From: Streptomyces sp. WZ-12
GTDB lineage: Bacteria > Actinomycetota > Actinomycetes > Streptomycetales > Streptomycetaceae
Length of the DNA: 64,000 bases
Assembly (NCBI RefSeq): GCF_028898845.1
Contig: NZ_CP118574.1
Coordinates: 4,437,001 to 4,501,000, forward strand
Direction: 5' to 3'
This document shows, one piece after another, positions 51,061 to 59,125 of the stretch. The translations under genes and the position numbers were made by a program. The notes beneath the pieces were generated by a model. It was not told the origin of the DNA, ran no database searches, and was given only the letters and a program-made list of their open reading frames with translations. Within the stretch, counting starts at the first letter, position 1. Every line of letters begins with the position of its first letter.

Positions 51061-52043
51061 AAGGGGTGCGGGAAGGGTCCGCAGCAGTCTCTCGGGGTGC
51101 CGTTCCGCGCAGGGCCGTCCCGGATCAATCGCTCAGCCGTCGCCATCGAGTCCACCAGCGTCACAAGGGGCAGGCAACCCCCCGTCCTCGCCGTGAGCGG
51201 ACAGCCCGAGGCACGTCCCGCAGGGATCGTGGGTTTGTGGTCCTGGTCTTGCGGGGGCTCTTGCCTTTGGCATCCGGCGCCCGGCCAACGGCTATACAGC
51301 CGCCGCTGGGAATCACACCCCGCCGGCCCGTCACACGGGCCGGCGCCGGGCTCGGGGGCTCGGGCGCCGCTCCTGCCTCCGGCCCGCTCCGCCCGGCCCC
51401 CGGCCCCGCGCCACCGAAGCTGCCACGGGGTGATCCCTTGCCGCTTTGTCCGCCCACAACGGCACCGGAACGAGCCGGGAACCCCGCAACCCGAACCACC
51501 ACCCACACCCAGGACCGACCACGGCCACCCGCCGGCGGCACCGGAGCAAATCAGCCACCCGAGAGCGCACGTCCCAGGGCAAGGCCGGACGGGAGTCCCC
51601 GCGGGCAACGAGACGAGGTGAGAAGGAGGGGAAGGTTGAGGGGTGGGAAGAACATGCCTCCGGCGGGGGATCGGCCGGCACCGGGGGCAGGGGGCGCCGT
51701 CGCCGAGTGCCGGCTGGTGAGGGGCTGAAGTGGGGGCTTCCGTCCCGTCCGCCGTCGACCCAGGCAGAGCCGAGCGGACGCGGCCCAGGGCGTCAAGGTC
51801 GTTCGTACAGTGGCGCGCTCCACCTTGACGCCCTGAACCACGCCCGCTCCACGGTGTGTGGGTCGACGGCGGACGGGACGGAAGCCAGGGTGAGTGGTGG
51901 GCGAGGGTGGAAGGTCGGCTTAGAGGCGGCCCTCATGCCCGTTCCGTGCCCGAAGTGCCGGGGAACAAAGGGGAATCGCGGGCATCGACGGATGGCACTC
52001 AACGCAGAAGCCCCCGACCGAAGTTACTGGTCAGGGGCCATCT
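51061..52043. other. About 1 kb of AICE DNA without a convincing gene
   Basis: Open frames run across this region on both strands but all are low-complexity Pro/Arg/Gly-rich translations with no domain. It holds the nested palindrome at 51735-51886 and, near the tRNA, a CCCCGACC/GGTCAGGGG hairpin at 52013-52037. In AICEs the cis-acting transfer locus and attP-proximal sequences lie in comparable positions. Confidence 0.5.
51735..51886. repeat. 152-bp nested inverted repeat in the AICE
   Basis: Outer arms of 28 bp (51735-51762 and 51859-51886) are perfectly complementary, beginning GGCTTCCGTCCCGTCC. Inner arms of 14 bp (51786-51799 and 51822-51835, CAGGGCGTCAAGGT) are also perfect. The 23-nt stretches between them are partly complementary (13 of 23), so the whole can form one long hairpin with a 22-nt loop. 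Confidence 0.85.
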
Positions 52044-52104
52044 ACCTGCGGAGGCTGTGGGATTTGAACCCACGGTGGCGTTGCCGCCACGACAGTTTTC
52101 AAGA
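52044..52104. repeat. Right attachment site (61-bp repeat within tRNA-Ser)
   Basis: Perfect copy of 42120-42180. It forms the 3' half of the complete tRNA-Ser(UGA) gene; the tRNA 5' half lies just outside the element. Confidence 0.93.
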
Positions 52105-52135
52105 CTGTTCCCTTAGGCCGCTCGGGCAAGCCTCC
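52049..52135 (-). tRNA. tRNA-Ser (anticodon UGA)
   Basis: An 87-nt class II tRNA on the minus strand. Acceptor GGAGGCT/AGCCTCC with discriminator G, anticodon loop CTTGAAA (UGA), long variable arm and GGTTCAAATCC T-arm. Its 3' half is supplied by the attachment site of the AICE, so the tRNA remains complete after integration. Confidence 0.96.
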
Positions 52136-52178
52136 CCGCGGCGCCGGGGTGCGGTGCCGCGGGGATCAGACTAGCGCG

Positions 52179-53660
52179 TCACTTGTCGCCCGTGCGCTGC
52201 CCCAGGGTGACTTGGGTGGTGTGCTCCTTGCCACCGCGCTTGAAGGTGAGGGTGACGCGGTCGCCGGGCTTGTGCTGCCAGATCTCGCTGATCAGCGTCG
52301 GGCCACTGTCGATGATGGTGTTGTCCAGCTTGGTGATGGTGTCGCCGGGCTTCAGGCCCGCCTTGTCGGCCGGGCCGCCCGGGGTGACCGGGTCGCTGCC
52401 GTTGTTGCCGGTCTGCGCGATGGTCGCGCCGTCGCCGGACTCCCGCATGCCGACCTGGACCCCTATCTGCGGATAGACCGGCTGCCCGGTCTTGATCAGG
52501 TCCTCCGCCACCCGCTTCGCCTGGTCGATCGGGATCGCGAAGCCCAGGCCGATGCTGCCGGACTGGCCCGACTCGCCGCCGAATCCGCCGCCGCCGTTGC
52601 CGGCCGACTGGATCGCGGAGTTGATGCCGATGACGTTGCCGCCGGCGTCCAGCAGCGGGCCGCCGGAGTTGCCCGGGTTTATCGACGCGTCCGTCTGGAG
52701 GGCGCTCATGTACGAGGCGCTGCTGCCGCCGCCGTCGCTGGAGGCCACCGGGCGGTCCTTGGCGCTGATGATGCCGGTGGTGACCGTGCCGGACAGGCCG
52801 AACGGGGCGCCGATGGCGATGGTGGCGTCGCCGACCTGGACGTTGGCGGACTTGCCGAGCGGGAGCGGGTTGAGCGTGGCACCGCTGGCGTTCTTGAGCT
52901 TGATCACGGCGACGTCGTAGCCCTGGGCGTGGCCGATGACCTCGGCGTCGTACTTCTTGCCGTTGGAAAACGTCGCGGTGAGCCGGCCGCCGTCGGCGGC
53001 GCTGGCGACCACGTGGTTGTTGGTGAGGATGTGGCCCTGCTTGTCGTAGACGAAGCCGGTGCCGGTGCCGCCGTCGCCGCTGGCGCCCTGCGCCTCGATC
53101 GTGACGACGCTGGGCAGCGCCCGCTGCGCTATCCCCGCGACGGAGGTGGGCTTGCGGTTCAGCGCCCCGGCGTCGCCGGGGGCGGAGACCGTGGTCGAGG
53201 AGTTGTCGTTGCGGCCCGCGGCCCAGTAACCGATGCCGCCGCCGACGCCGCCGGCGACCAGCGCGGCGACGAGCACCGCGGCGATCAGCCCGCCGTTGCG
53301 CCGCTGGGGGGCCGGGCGGTGGTCGGGCGCGGCCCAGGGATTGCCGCCGCCGGGCGGGGGCGCGCCCCAACCGCCGGCGGAACCGTGACCGGCCGCGGCG
53401 TACGGGACCTGGGGGCCCGCGGGCGAGCCGGGCGGCTGCTCCGGATGGGCGGCGGGGGTCGGGGGGAGCTGCTGGGTGCGGTCCTCGTCGGCCGGGCCGG
53501 TGGCCCGCGGGGCGTAGTCCGGCGGCGGGGGCGTGGCCGGCGCGGGCGGGGCGTCGTGAGTCTGGTCGCCGGAGGCGGGCGCGGGGGCGCTGTCCGGCTG
53601 CGGCCCGGTCGGCGGCTTGGCCTCCGACGGGACTCCGGCTCCCTCGTTCTCGGTGCTCAC
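52179..53660 (-). CDS. HtrA/DegP-type membrane-anchored serine protease
   Basis: 493 residues. A long Pro/Ala-rich cytoplasmic tail (~120 residues), one membrane segment (LIAAVLVAALVAGGVGGGIGYW, ~125-147), a trypsin-like domain with triad H216 (NNHVV), D249 (YDVAV) and S332 (NPGNSGGP), and a C-terminal PDZ domain (PADKAGLKPGDTITKLD). Degrades or refolds damaged exported proteins outside the membrane. Adjacent to tRNA-Ser(UGA). Confidence 0.93.
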   Translation of the reverse strand: MSTENEGAGVPSEAKPPTGPQPDSAPAPASGDQTHDAPPAPATPPPPDYAPRATGPADEDRTQQLPPTPAAHPEQPPGSPAGPQVPYAAAGHGSAGGWGAPPPGGGNPWAAPDHRPAPQRRNGGLIAAVLVAALVAGGVGGGIGYWAAGRNDNSSTTVSAPGDAGALNRKPTSVAGIAQRALPSVVTIEAQGASGDGGTGTGFVYDKQGHILTNNHVVASAADGGRLTATFSNGKKYDAEVIGHAQGYDVAVIKLKNASGATLNPLPLGKSANVQVGDATIAIGAPFGLSGTVTTGIISAKDRPVASSDGGGSSASYMSALQTDASINPGNSGGPLLDAGGNVIGINSAIQSAGNGGGGFGGESGQSGSIGLGFAIPIDQAKRVAEDLIKTGQPVYPQIGVQVGMRESGDGATIAQTGNNGSDPVTPGGPADKAGLKPGDTITKLDNTIIDSGPTLISEIWQHKPGDRVTLTFKRGGKEHTTQVTLGQRTGDK

Positions 53661-53715
53661 AGCTCTCTCCTCAGTCAGCGTGCGTCACGGCGGTGCCGGC
53701 CCAAGGGACCGCCCC

Positions 53716-53764
53716 GGTATTCCAGCATCCGGGATCCCGCGGTACTCCAGCATCCGGGATCTCG
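53716..53764. repeat. Two 24-bp direct repeats upstream of the protease gene
   Basis: GGTATTCCAGCATCCGGGAT and GGTACTCCAGCATCCGGGAT recur with a 25-bp period, differing at two positions over 24 bp. Each carries the small palindrome ATCC-G-GGAT. They lie in the 369-bp gap 53661-54029 between the divergent protease and phosphodiesterase genes, in a position to bind a regulator. The rest of the gap shows nothing further. Confidence 0.6.
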
Positions 53765-54029
53765 CCGCTCCGGGCGAGTCCCGACCGTCCCGGTGGTGGC
53801 CCGGGGGATCCGCCGGCGGCCGTCGACGAGGCCCCCACCGCCCCGGACACCGCCCAGCCTCCCCCAGCTTTCCCTATGGTCCGTCAGGGCACCGTAAGCC
53901 GAACCTGTGACTTAATGCGGACGAGTCAGGCCAGAGGTGGGCATAGTCGCCGCCCGTGGTGGTGGGGGCGCCGGGCGCCGGTGATCTTCTGCCGGGCGGG
54001 GGCGCGGCGGCGGATGGCACGATGACGCA

Positions 54030-54923
54030 GTGACCTACCCGCGCCCCGCCGAGGACGCCCGTCCGGGCCGTCCCGCCATCGCCGTCGTGGCCCACCGCGG
54101 GGCGTCCGAGGACGCCCCCGAGCACACCCTGGCCGCGTACCGGAGGGCGATCGAGGACGGGGCGGACGCGCTGGAGTGCGACGTCCGGCTGACCGCCGAC
54201 GGCCATCTGGTCTGCGTCCACGACCGGCGGGTGAACCGCACGTCCAACGGGCGCGGGGCGGTCTCCGCGCTGGAGCTGGCCGATCTCGCCGCGCTGGACT
54301 TCGGGTCCTGGAAGGGGCTGGAGCACAAGGGCCTCGTGGAGCGGCTGGCGCGCGCCACCGGGCGGCCGGTGAACGCGGACGAGGAGCCGGACTGGCAACA
54401 GGACGAGGACGCCGAGCGGACCTCCGTGCTGACCCTGGAGCGGCTGCTGGAGCTGGTCGCGGACGCGGACCGGCGGGTCGAGCTGGCCATCGAGACGAAG
54501 CATCCGACCCGCTGGGCCGGACAGGTGGAGCAGCGGCTGGTCGAACTGCTGGCGCGCTTCGGCCATACGAAACCGGCCACCCCCAACTGGGCGCCGCCGG
54601 TGCGCGTCATGAGCTTCTCGGCGCGCTCCCTGCACCGCGTACGGGCCGCGGCCCCGGACATCCCGGGCGTCTATCTGATGCAGTTCCTCACCCCCCGCCA
54701 CCGGGACGGCCGGCTGCCGCCCGGCGTCCGCATCGCCGGCCCCGGCGTACGGATCCTGCGCGCGCACCCCGACTACGTCGCCAGGGCCCACCGGGCGGGC
54801 CACCAGGTGCACGTCTGGACGGTCAACGAGGCGTCAGACGTGGAGCTGTGCCGCGACTTGGGGGTGGACGCAATCATTACGAACCGCCCCAAACAGGTAC
54901 GTAAGCAACTCGGCCTGGAGTAA
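54030..54923 (+). CDS. Glycerophosphodiester phosphodiesterase
   Basis: 297 residues, GTG start. TIM-barrel GDPD motifs: VVAHRGASEDAPEHTLAAY (H22-R23-G24), ALECDVRLTADGHLVCVHD (E49, D51, H64), and the C-terminal VHVWTVNEASDVELCRDLGVDAIITNRP. No signal peptide, so probably cytoplasmic. Hydrolyses glycerophosphodiesters to glycerol-3-phosphate. Confidence 0.93.
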   Translation: MTYPRPAEDARPGRPAIAVVAHRGASEDAPEHTLAAYRRAIEDGADALECDVRLTADGHLVCVHDRRVNRTSNGRGAVSALELADLAALDFGSWKGLEHKGLVERLARATGRPVNADEEPDWQQDEDAERTSVLTLERLLELVADADRRVELAIETKHPTRWAGQVEQRLVELLARFGHTKPATPNWAPPVRVMSFSARSLHRVRAAAPDIPGVYLMQFLTPRHRDGRLPPGVRIAGPGVRILRAHPDYVARAHRAGHQVHVWTVNEASDVELCRDLGVDAIITNRPKQVRKQLGLE

Positions 54924-55063
54924 GGCTCCTTACGGGGTGTGCCCCGGCGCACTCGGCCCGTATTCGACGGTGTCGAGTGCGTCACTGCGTGTCGGTTGGC
55001 CGGTTTCCGGTCCAGTCCATTGGGGCATCCATCCCGTGGCGTGGGGCAAAGGAGGTCTCGGGG

Positions 55064-55756
55064 GTGGCGTTGGTGGTGGCACAAGAGGTGCCGACGTCGT
55101 CGATCATGGCCGTACCCCATGGTCCAGCGGGTGTCGGCATGGCCAGGCGGCGCATGCGAGAAGAGCTGTTGGCAAGTGGAGTTCAGGACACAGTCGTTGA
55201 TGACGCGGTCCTGGTCCTTTCGGAACTGCTGAGCAATGCGTGTCGCCATGCGCGTCCGATATGCGAAGCCCAAGTACCGGATTCCGCATCCGCGAGAGCA
55301 TCCGCGGACAACTGCGGCGCCGCGTCGGACGCGGTGTCGGATTCCGCTTCCGCTCCCGGCGCCTCGGTCCGCGCGGCCTGGCGGATCGACGAGCAGGGGC
55401 GACTGATCATCGCGGTCACCGACGGCGGCGGGCCGACCCGTCCGGTTCCGGCCACGCCGTCGGTCACCGCGCGCGGCGGCCGGGGGCTGGCGATCATCCG
55501 TTCGCTCGCCAAGGACTGGGGCGTGCGCGACTCCGCCCCGGGAGAGGTCACGGTCTGGGCCGCCCTCTCGCTTCAGGGCGCGTTCGCTACGCGCGTGGAT
55601 CTGGGGGCGGACCTCACCGCCGACCTGACCACCGACATGGCCGTCGGGCTGCCGCTCTCGCTGCGGAAGGCCCCGCGCGAGGGCACGCCCCGCCGGCCGC
55701 GCAACGGCCGGGGCGCGACCGGCCTGGCCTTCGCGGAGTTCGACGAACTCCCCTAG
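55064..55756 (+). CDS. ATP-binding (RsbW-like HATPase) protein
   Basis: About 230 residues from the GTG at 55064 (GGAGG 8 bases upstream). N-box VLVLSELLSNACRHA; later RLIIAVTDGGG and GGRGLAIIRSLAKDWGV. Between them an Asp/Ser/Ala-rich insertion (~35 residues) interrupts the usual fold. The C-terminal 60 residues are an extra tail. Likely an anti-sigma-factor-type kinase or a related regulatory ATPase. Confidence 0.82.
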   Translation: MALVVAQEVPTSSIMAVPHGPAGVGMARRRMREELLASGVQDTVVDDAVLVLSELLSNACRHARPICEAQVPDSASARASADNCGAASDAVSDSASAPGASVRAAWRIDEQGRLIIAVTDGGGPTRPVPATPSVTARGGRGLAIIRSLAKDWGVRDSAPGEVTVWAALSLQGAFATRVDLGADLTADLTTDMAVGLPLSLRKAPREGTPRRPRNGRGATGLAFAEFDELP

Positions 55757-55909
55757 CGGGCGCCCCCGGTGGACAGCGACGAGCCGCCCCGCGCGGCGAC
55801 GCGTTCGCGACGCTCCCGGCGATGTTGCCGGCGCCGCGGGCACCGCTCTCCTTTAGGCTCGCGCCGGAACGCGTCCGTACGACCAGGAACCATCAGGAGC
55901 ACCGTCGCC

Positions 55910-56878
55910 ATGGCCAAGAAGCGCCGCCCCCAGCCCCGGGCCGCAGCAGTACAGATCAAGGACGGCGAGGTGCCGGTGGTCGGCGCCCGCGAGCCCTGCC
56001 CGTGCGGTTCCGGCCGCCGCTACAAGGCGTGCCACGGCCGGCAGGCCGCGCACGCCGTCACCGAGTTGGTGCGGCGCCCGTTCGAGGGGCTGCCCGGCGA
56101 GTGCGACTGGGTCGCGCTGCGCGAGCTGGTACCCGCCGCCACCGCCCCGTTGACGCTCAAGGGCGGGCTGCCCGACGGCGTGCCCTCGGTGACGCTGGCC
56201 ACCGTGCTGCCGATGGCCTGGCCGGCGCTGCGCCGGGACAACGGCGCGGTGCTGCTCGGCCTTCAGAACGACACCTCGTCCGGCGACATCAGCCGGGACC
56301 TCGCCGACACCCTCCAGCGGGCGCTGACCACCGAGCCCGGCCACCCGGTCGCCGCCGGCCGGGCCCTCGCCGACGGGCCGCGGCTGCAGGACCTGTTGGA
56401 CCTGGACGCTCCTTTTGAGCCGACCGTCCACACCGGCTTCGAGTTCTGGGTGGAGAACGCCGAGAACGCCACCGGCGAGGTCGCCGCCTCCCTGGAGCGG
56501 GCCAACGCCGCGGCCATCCCCACCGCCCGCATCCCGGGCCTGGAGGGCGCGTACTGGTGCGAGGCCCCGGAGAAGAACCACCTGCGCTGGGTCACCGAGC
56601 ACCCCGAGGAGCACCTGCTCGACGCGCTCGCCCGGCTGCACGCCGCCGGCACCTCCGCGCTCGGCGAAGGCACCCGGCTGGTCGGCTCGTTCCGGGCGCA
56701 CGGCCTGGTCGTCCCGGTGTGGGACCTGCCGTCCTCGATGAGCGCCGACGACGTCGCCGGGCCGGCCGCCGCGTTCCAGGAGCGGCTGGCCAAGGCGCTC
56801 GCCACCGACGCGCCGCTGACCGCCGAGGAGCGCCGGGCCCGCGGCGGGCTCACCAACCGTCAGGTCACGCTGAGCTGA
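55910..56878 (+). CDS. DUF5926 protein with SEC-C zinc motif
   Basis: 322 residues from the ATG at 55910 (AGGAG upstream). N-terminal basic start MAKKRRPQPR and SEC-C-like motif EPCPCGSGRRYKACHG, then a conserved domain of unknown function (DUF5926) rich in TLATVLPMAWPALRR, VHTGFEFWVEN and LPSSMSADDVAGPAAAF. Widespread single-copy gene in actinobacteria. The zinc motif suggests protein or nucleic-acid binding; nothing more is known to me. Confidence 0.85.
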   Translation: MAKKRRPQPRAAAVQIKDGEVPVVGAREPCPCGSGRRYKACHGRQAAHAVTELVRRPFEGLPGECDWVALRELVPAATAPLTLKGGLPDGVPSVTLATVLPMAWPALRRDNGAVLLGLQNDTSSGDISRDLADTLQRALTTEPGHPVAAGRALADGPRLQDLLDLDAPFEPTVHTGFEFWVENAENATGEVAASLERANAAAIPTARIPGLEGAYWCEAPEKNHLRWVTEHPEEHLLDALARLHAAGTSALGEGTRLVGSFRAHGLVVPVWDLPSSMSADDVAGPAAAFQERLAKALATDAPLTAEERRARGGLTNRQVTLS

Positions 56879-57014
56879 CCGGCCCGACGACACGATCGCG
56901 GACGTGAGACCGGTCACAGCGGTGCGGCAACTCCCCGGTGCCCACCGGTAAATCCGCGTCCGGAATTCCACGATCGAATTTGCGAACCGCCGATCTCTTG
57001 TTACGGTTCTAAGA

Positions 57015-57054
57015 GCCCGGTCGCTGGTGCATCCCCCGTCGCCAGCGACCGGGC
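57015..57054. terminator. Hairpin between convergent genes
   Basis: GCCCGGTCGCTGG and its perfect complement (13 bp) with a 14-nt loop, between the DUF5926 stop and the opposing gene's stop. Suitable as a bidirectional terminator. Confidence 0.7.
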
Positions 57055-57114
57055 GCTTCCATGTCCGGCCGCGCCCCGCGCGGTCCCGGACCGCCGCCCG
57101 CCCAGGTCGGGCCC

Positions 57115-57654
57115 TCACCGCTGTGAACTCCCGCCGCCCGGCGTCCAGTTGGCGCCCGAGCGCAGCCGCAGCCGCTCCCCCGCCGCGTCGGAGAACTCCG
57201 CCACCGCCCCGTAGGGCCCGCGCGTCCCGCGCGCCGTCGGACCGCCGGGGGTCTCGCAGACGTCCGGCGCCCCGCCCGCCGGAACCACGCAATCCGCTTG
57301 ACTGTTCCGGCCGTCCGGCCGCAGCAGCGTCAACGCGGCCCGCAGCGGTTCACCCGTGGAATTCCGGAACGAGGTGCGCGCCCAGGTGCGGCCGCCCTCG
57401 GTGAGGACGCAGGTCCGGGCCGTGAGCCCGTGCTGGGCGGGGAGTTCGGGCCCGCAGTGGGCGGTGCGGCCGCTCGTGAGGAGAGCGCCGACGAGGTCGG
57501 CGAGCGGCCCGGCGGGGGCGCCGGTGGCCTTGCGGGCGCCCGGCGGGCGGGCCCGGTCCGCCGGGCCCGCCGTCGCGGCGGCCAGGGGGACGGTGAGGGC
57601 GAGCACGGCGGTGCCGGCGAGCCCGGTCAGGCGGAGAATCCGCGCACGCTGCAT
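57115..57654 (-). CDS. Secreted protein of unknown function
   Basis: 179 residues from the ATG at 57654. Signal peptide RARILRLTGLAGTAVLALTVPLAAATA; mature part with four cysteines (HCGPEL, RTCVLT, DCVVP, VCETP) likely in two disulfides and a beta-sandwich-like pattern. No family recognised. Confidence 0.75.
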   Translation of the reverse strand: MQRARILRLTGLAGTAVLALTVPLAAATAGPADRARPPGARKATGAPAGPLADLVGALLTSGRTAHCGPELPAQHGLTARTCVLTEGGRTWARTSFRNSTGEPLRAALTLLRPDGRNSQADCVVPAGGAPDVCETPGGPTARGTRGPYGAVAEFSDAAGERLRLRSGANWTPGGGSSQR

Positions 57655-57878
57655 GGGACCCACTTGCGAGAGGTACGACGGGGCGGGGAGGCGGGGGCAG
57701 TGCCGTCCGCGACCGGCGGACGGTGCGCCGAACCTATCGGCCCGCCGGAGTGGCACCGGATGCCCAACCCCGGGGATCCCACGGCCCCCAACGACCGCTC
57801 ACACCCTTACGGGTGAACCGGAGAGGCGCGTTTTCCGGCCACCTCCCCGGCGCGACCGCCGTCGCACCGGAGGGGCCT

Positions 57879-58589
57879 TCAGTACGCGAGCCGGCTGCCG
57901 CCGTCGGGGGTGGCGGTGCTCGCCGTGACCAGCGCGTCGACGATCGTGGCGACCTTCGGCAACCGGGGCGCGACCCGGGTGGCCGCCGGCGGGCGCTCCC
58001 AACGGACCTTGCCGGCACCGGTCGGGGACGGCGGCAGCACCAGATAGCCGCCCTCGCCGTGGAACCGCAGCGAACTCGGCACCCGGTCCCGGGAGCTCAG
58101 CAGTTCGCCCAACTCCGGGAGCCCGTACGGCGATACGAGCAGCGACCAACGGGTCGGGGTCGCCACCACGGGGCCGGTGCGGACGCCGAAGTGGTCCAGC
58201 GCGGCCAGCGCGCGGGCCCCGGCGACCGCGGGCAGGCTCACCGCGCACGGGGCCCGGCCGCCGGTCGCCAGGACGATCGGCGCGTCCGGGCGGTTGGTCC
58301 ACCACCACCGCACCATCTTCGGGTCGGTGGTGGCCGCCAACAGCCCCGGGTCGAAGGGGTGGGCGCCCGGCACCACGCAGTCGGGGTCGGGGCAATTGCA
58401 GCGGCGGGGTGCCCGCTCGCCTAGGCCGAGCCGCCCGCCCGCCTGCTGGCGGCCGGCGGGCCGCAGTCCGACGCCCGGGAGGACGGGCCACTGCCACTCG
58501 GTGGCGCAATGGAGCGCCGCACCGAGCAGCGCTGACCTCCCGCCGCGCCGGAACAGGGGCTTGCGTCGCCTTCCGAGGATCTCGCGCAT
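57879..58589 (-). CDS. Prim-Pol-like protein, probably catalytically inactive
   Basis: 236 residues from the ATG at 58589. Overall similar to the bifunctional primase/polymerase N-domain proteins of Streptomyces: ALHCATEWQWPVLPGVG, CNCPDPDCVVPGAHP, WWWTNRPDAPIVLATG. The place where the active family has an Asp-x-Asp metal site reads AVSLPAVAGARA, without acidic residues. Contrast the intact LDLDTKHG of the gene at 38636. Role unknown. Confidence 0.75.
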   Translation of the reverse strand: MREILGRRRKPLFRRGGRSALLGAALHCATEWQWPVLPGVGLRPAGRQQAGGRLGLGERAPRRCNCPDPDCVVPGAHPFDPGLLAATTDPKMVRWWWTNRPDAPIVLATGGRAPCAVSLPAVAGARALAALDHFGVRTGPVVATPTRWSLLVSPYGLPELGELLSSRDRVPSSLRFHGEGGYLVLPPSPTGAGKVRWERPPAATRVAPRLPKVATIVDALVTASTATPDGGSRLAY

Positions 58590-59125
58590 GAGCGCTCGTT
58601 CCTTTCCGTTACGCCGAGGGCTGGTCCTTCGCACTGCACGTCGGTGAGCTGACACCGTTGGTGCATGCCGTTCGCAATTACCGTTGTGGTGCTCCGGGCC
58701 GGTACGAGCTGGTGCTTCGGGCCCGGTCATGCGGTTCGGCCGGCCGGCCGGGTTGTGCGACCCGTAGGTCGATGGCGCTCGATCACCACACGTGGCTCTC
58801 TGGTCACCGCGTGTACGAGGCAGCGCATCACGCCGTACACCGGGCGTGGAACGTGGCGGAGGGTGGCGCGCGCATGGCGCTTGCGCTTCCGGTGTGCCAT
58901 CCCGCCACTGGTGGAGTGCGTCGCGGTGTCGCCGTATAGGACGCCGGTGCCCGCCGGAGAGTTCCGGTGCGGCCCCAACTGCCCCCGCACCTATCCGAGT
59001 AGGTACCCGCCACGGTGGATATGACGCGCTGCTGATCGCGGCCAGCAGACCGCAAATTGACGCCCGGGGGGCTGTTTTCAGGCCAATCTACAGACCTCGT
59101 TGACACCACAAACCCCATAGGGACA
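58590..59125. other. About 535 bp without a supported gene
   Basis: Short open frames here lack domains, ribosome-binding sites and codon consistency. It is the divergent control region between the Prim-Pol-like gene and the PP2C phosphatase gene. Confidence 0.5.

Larger units (their letters stand above)
42120..52104. mobile_element. Integrative and conjugative element (AICE, pSAM2 type) in tRNA-Ser(UGA)
   Basis: About 9.92 kb between perfect 61-bp repeats at a tRNA 3' half. It contains the complete AICE set in order: integrase, excisionase, HUH replication initiator, small genes, spread proteins, FtsK-like transfer ATPase, SCO3933-like protein and a divergent GntR repressor with operator boxes. 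Integrase adjacent to the left repeat and a restored tRNA at the right are the expected layout. All key motifs look intact, so it may be functional. Confidence 0.93.

Noticed and set aside
51036..51608. Open frame of about 190 codons opposite the AICE repressor flank
   Set aside because: The translation is Cys/Gly/Pro/Arg-rich without domain structure or ribosome-binding site. A conserved but unknown gene cannot be excluded without comparison.
58658..59024. Short open frames between the Prim-Pol-like and PP2C genes
   Set aside because: No ribosome-binding sites, no consistent composition and two overlapping frames of equal quality; treated as non-coding control region.
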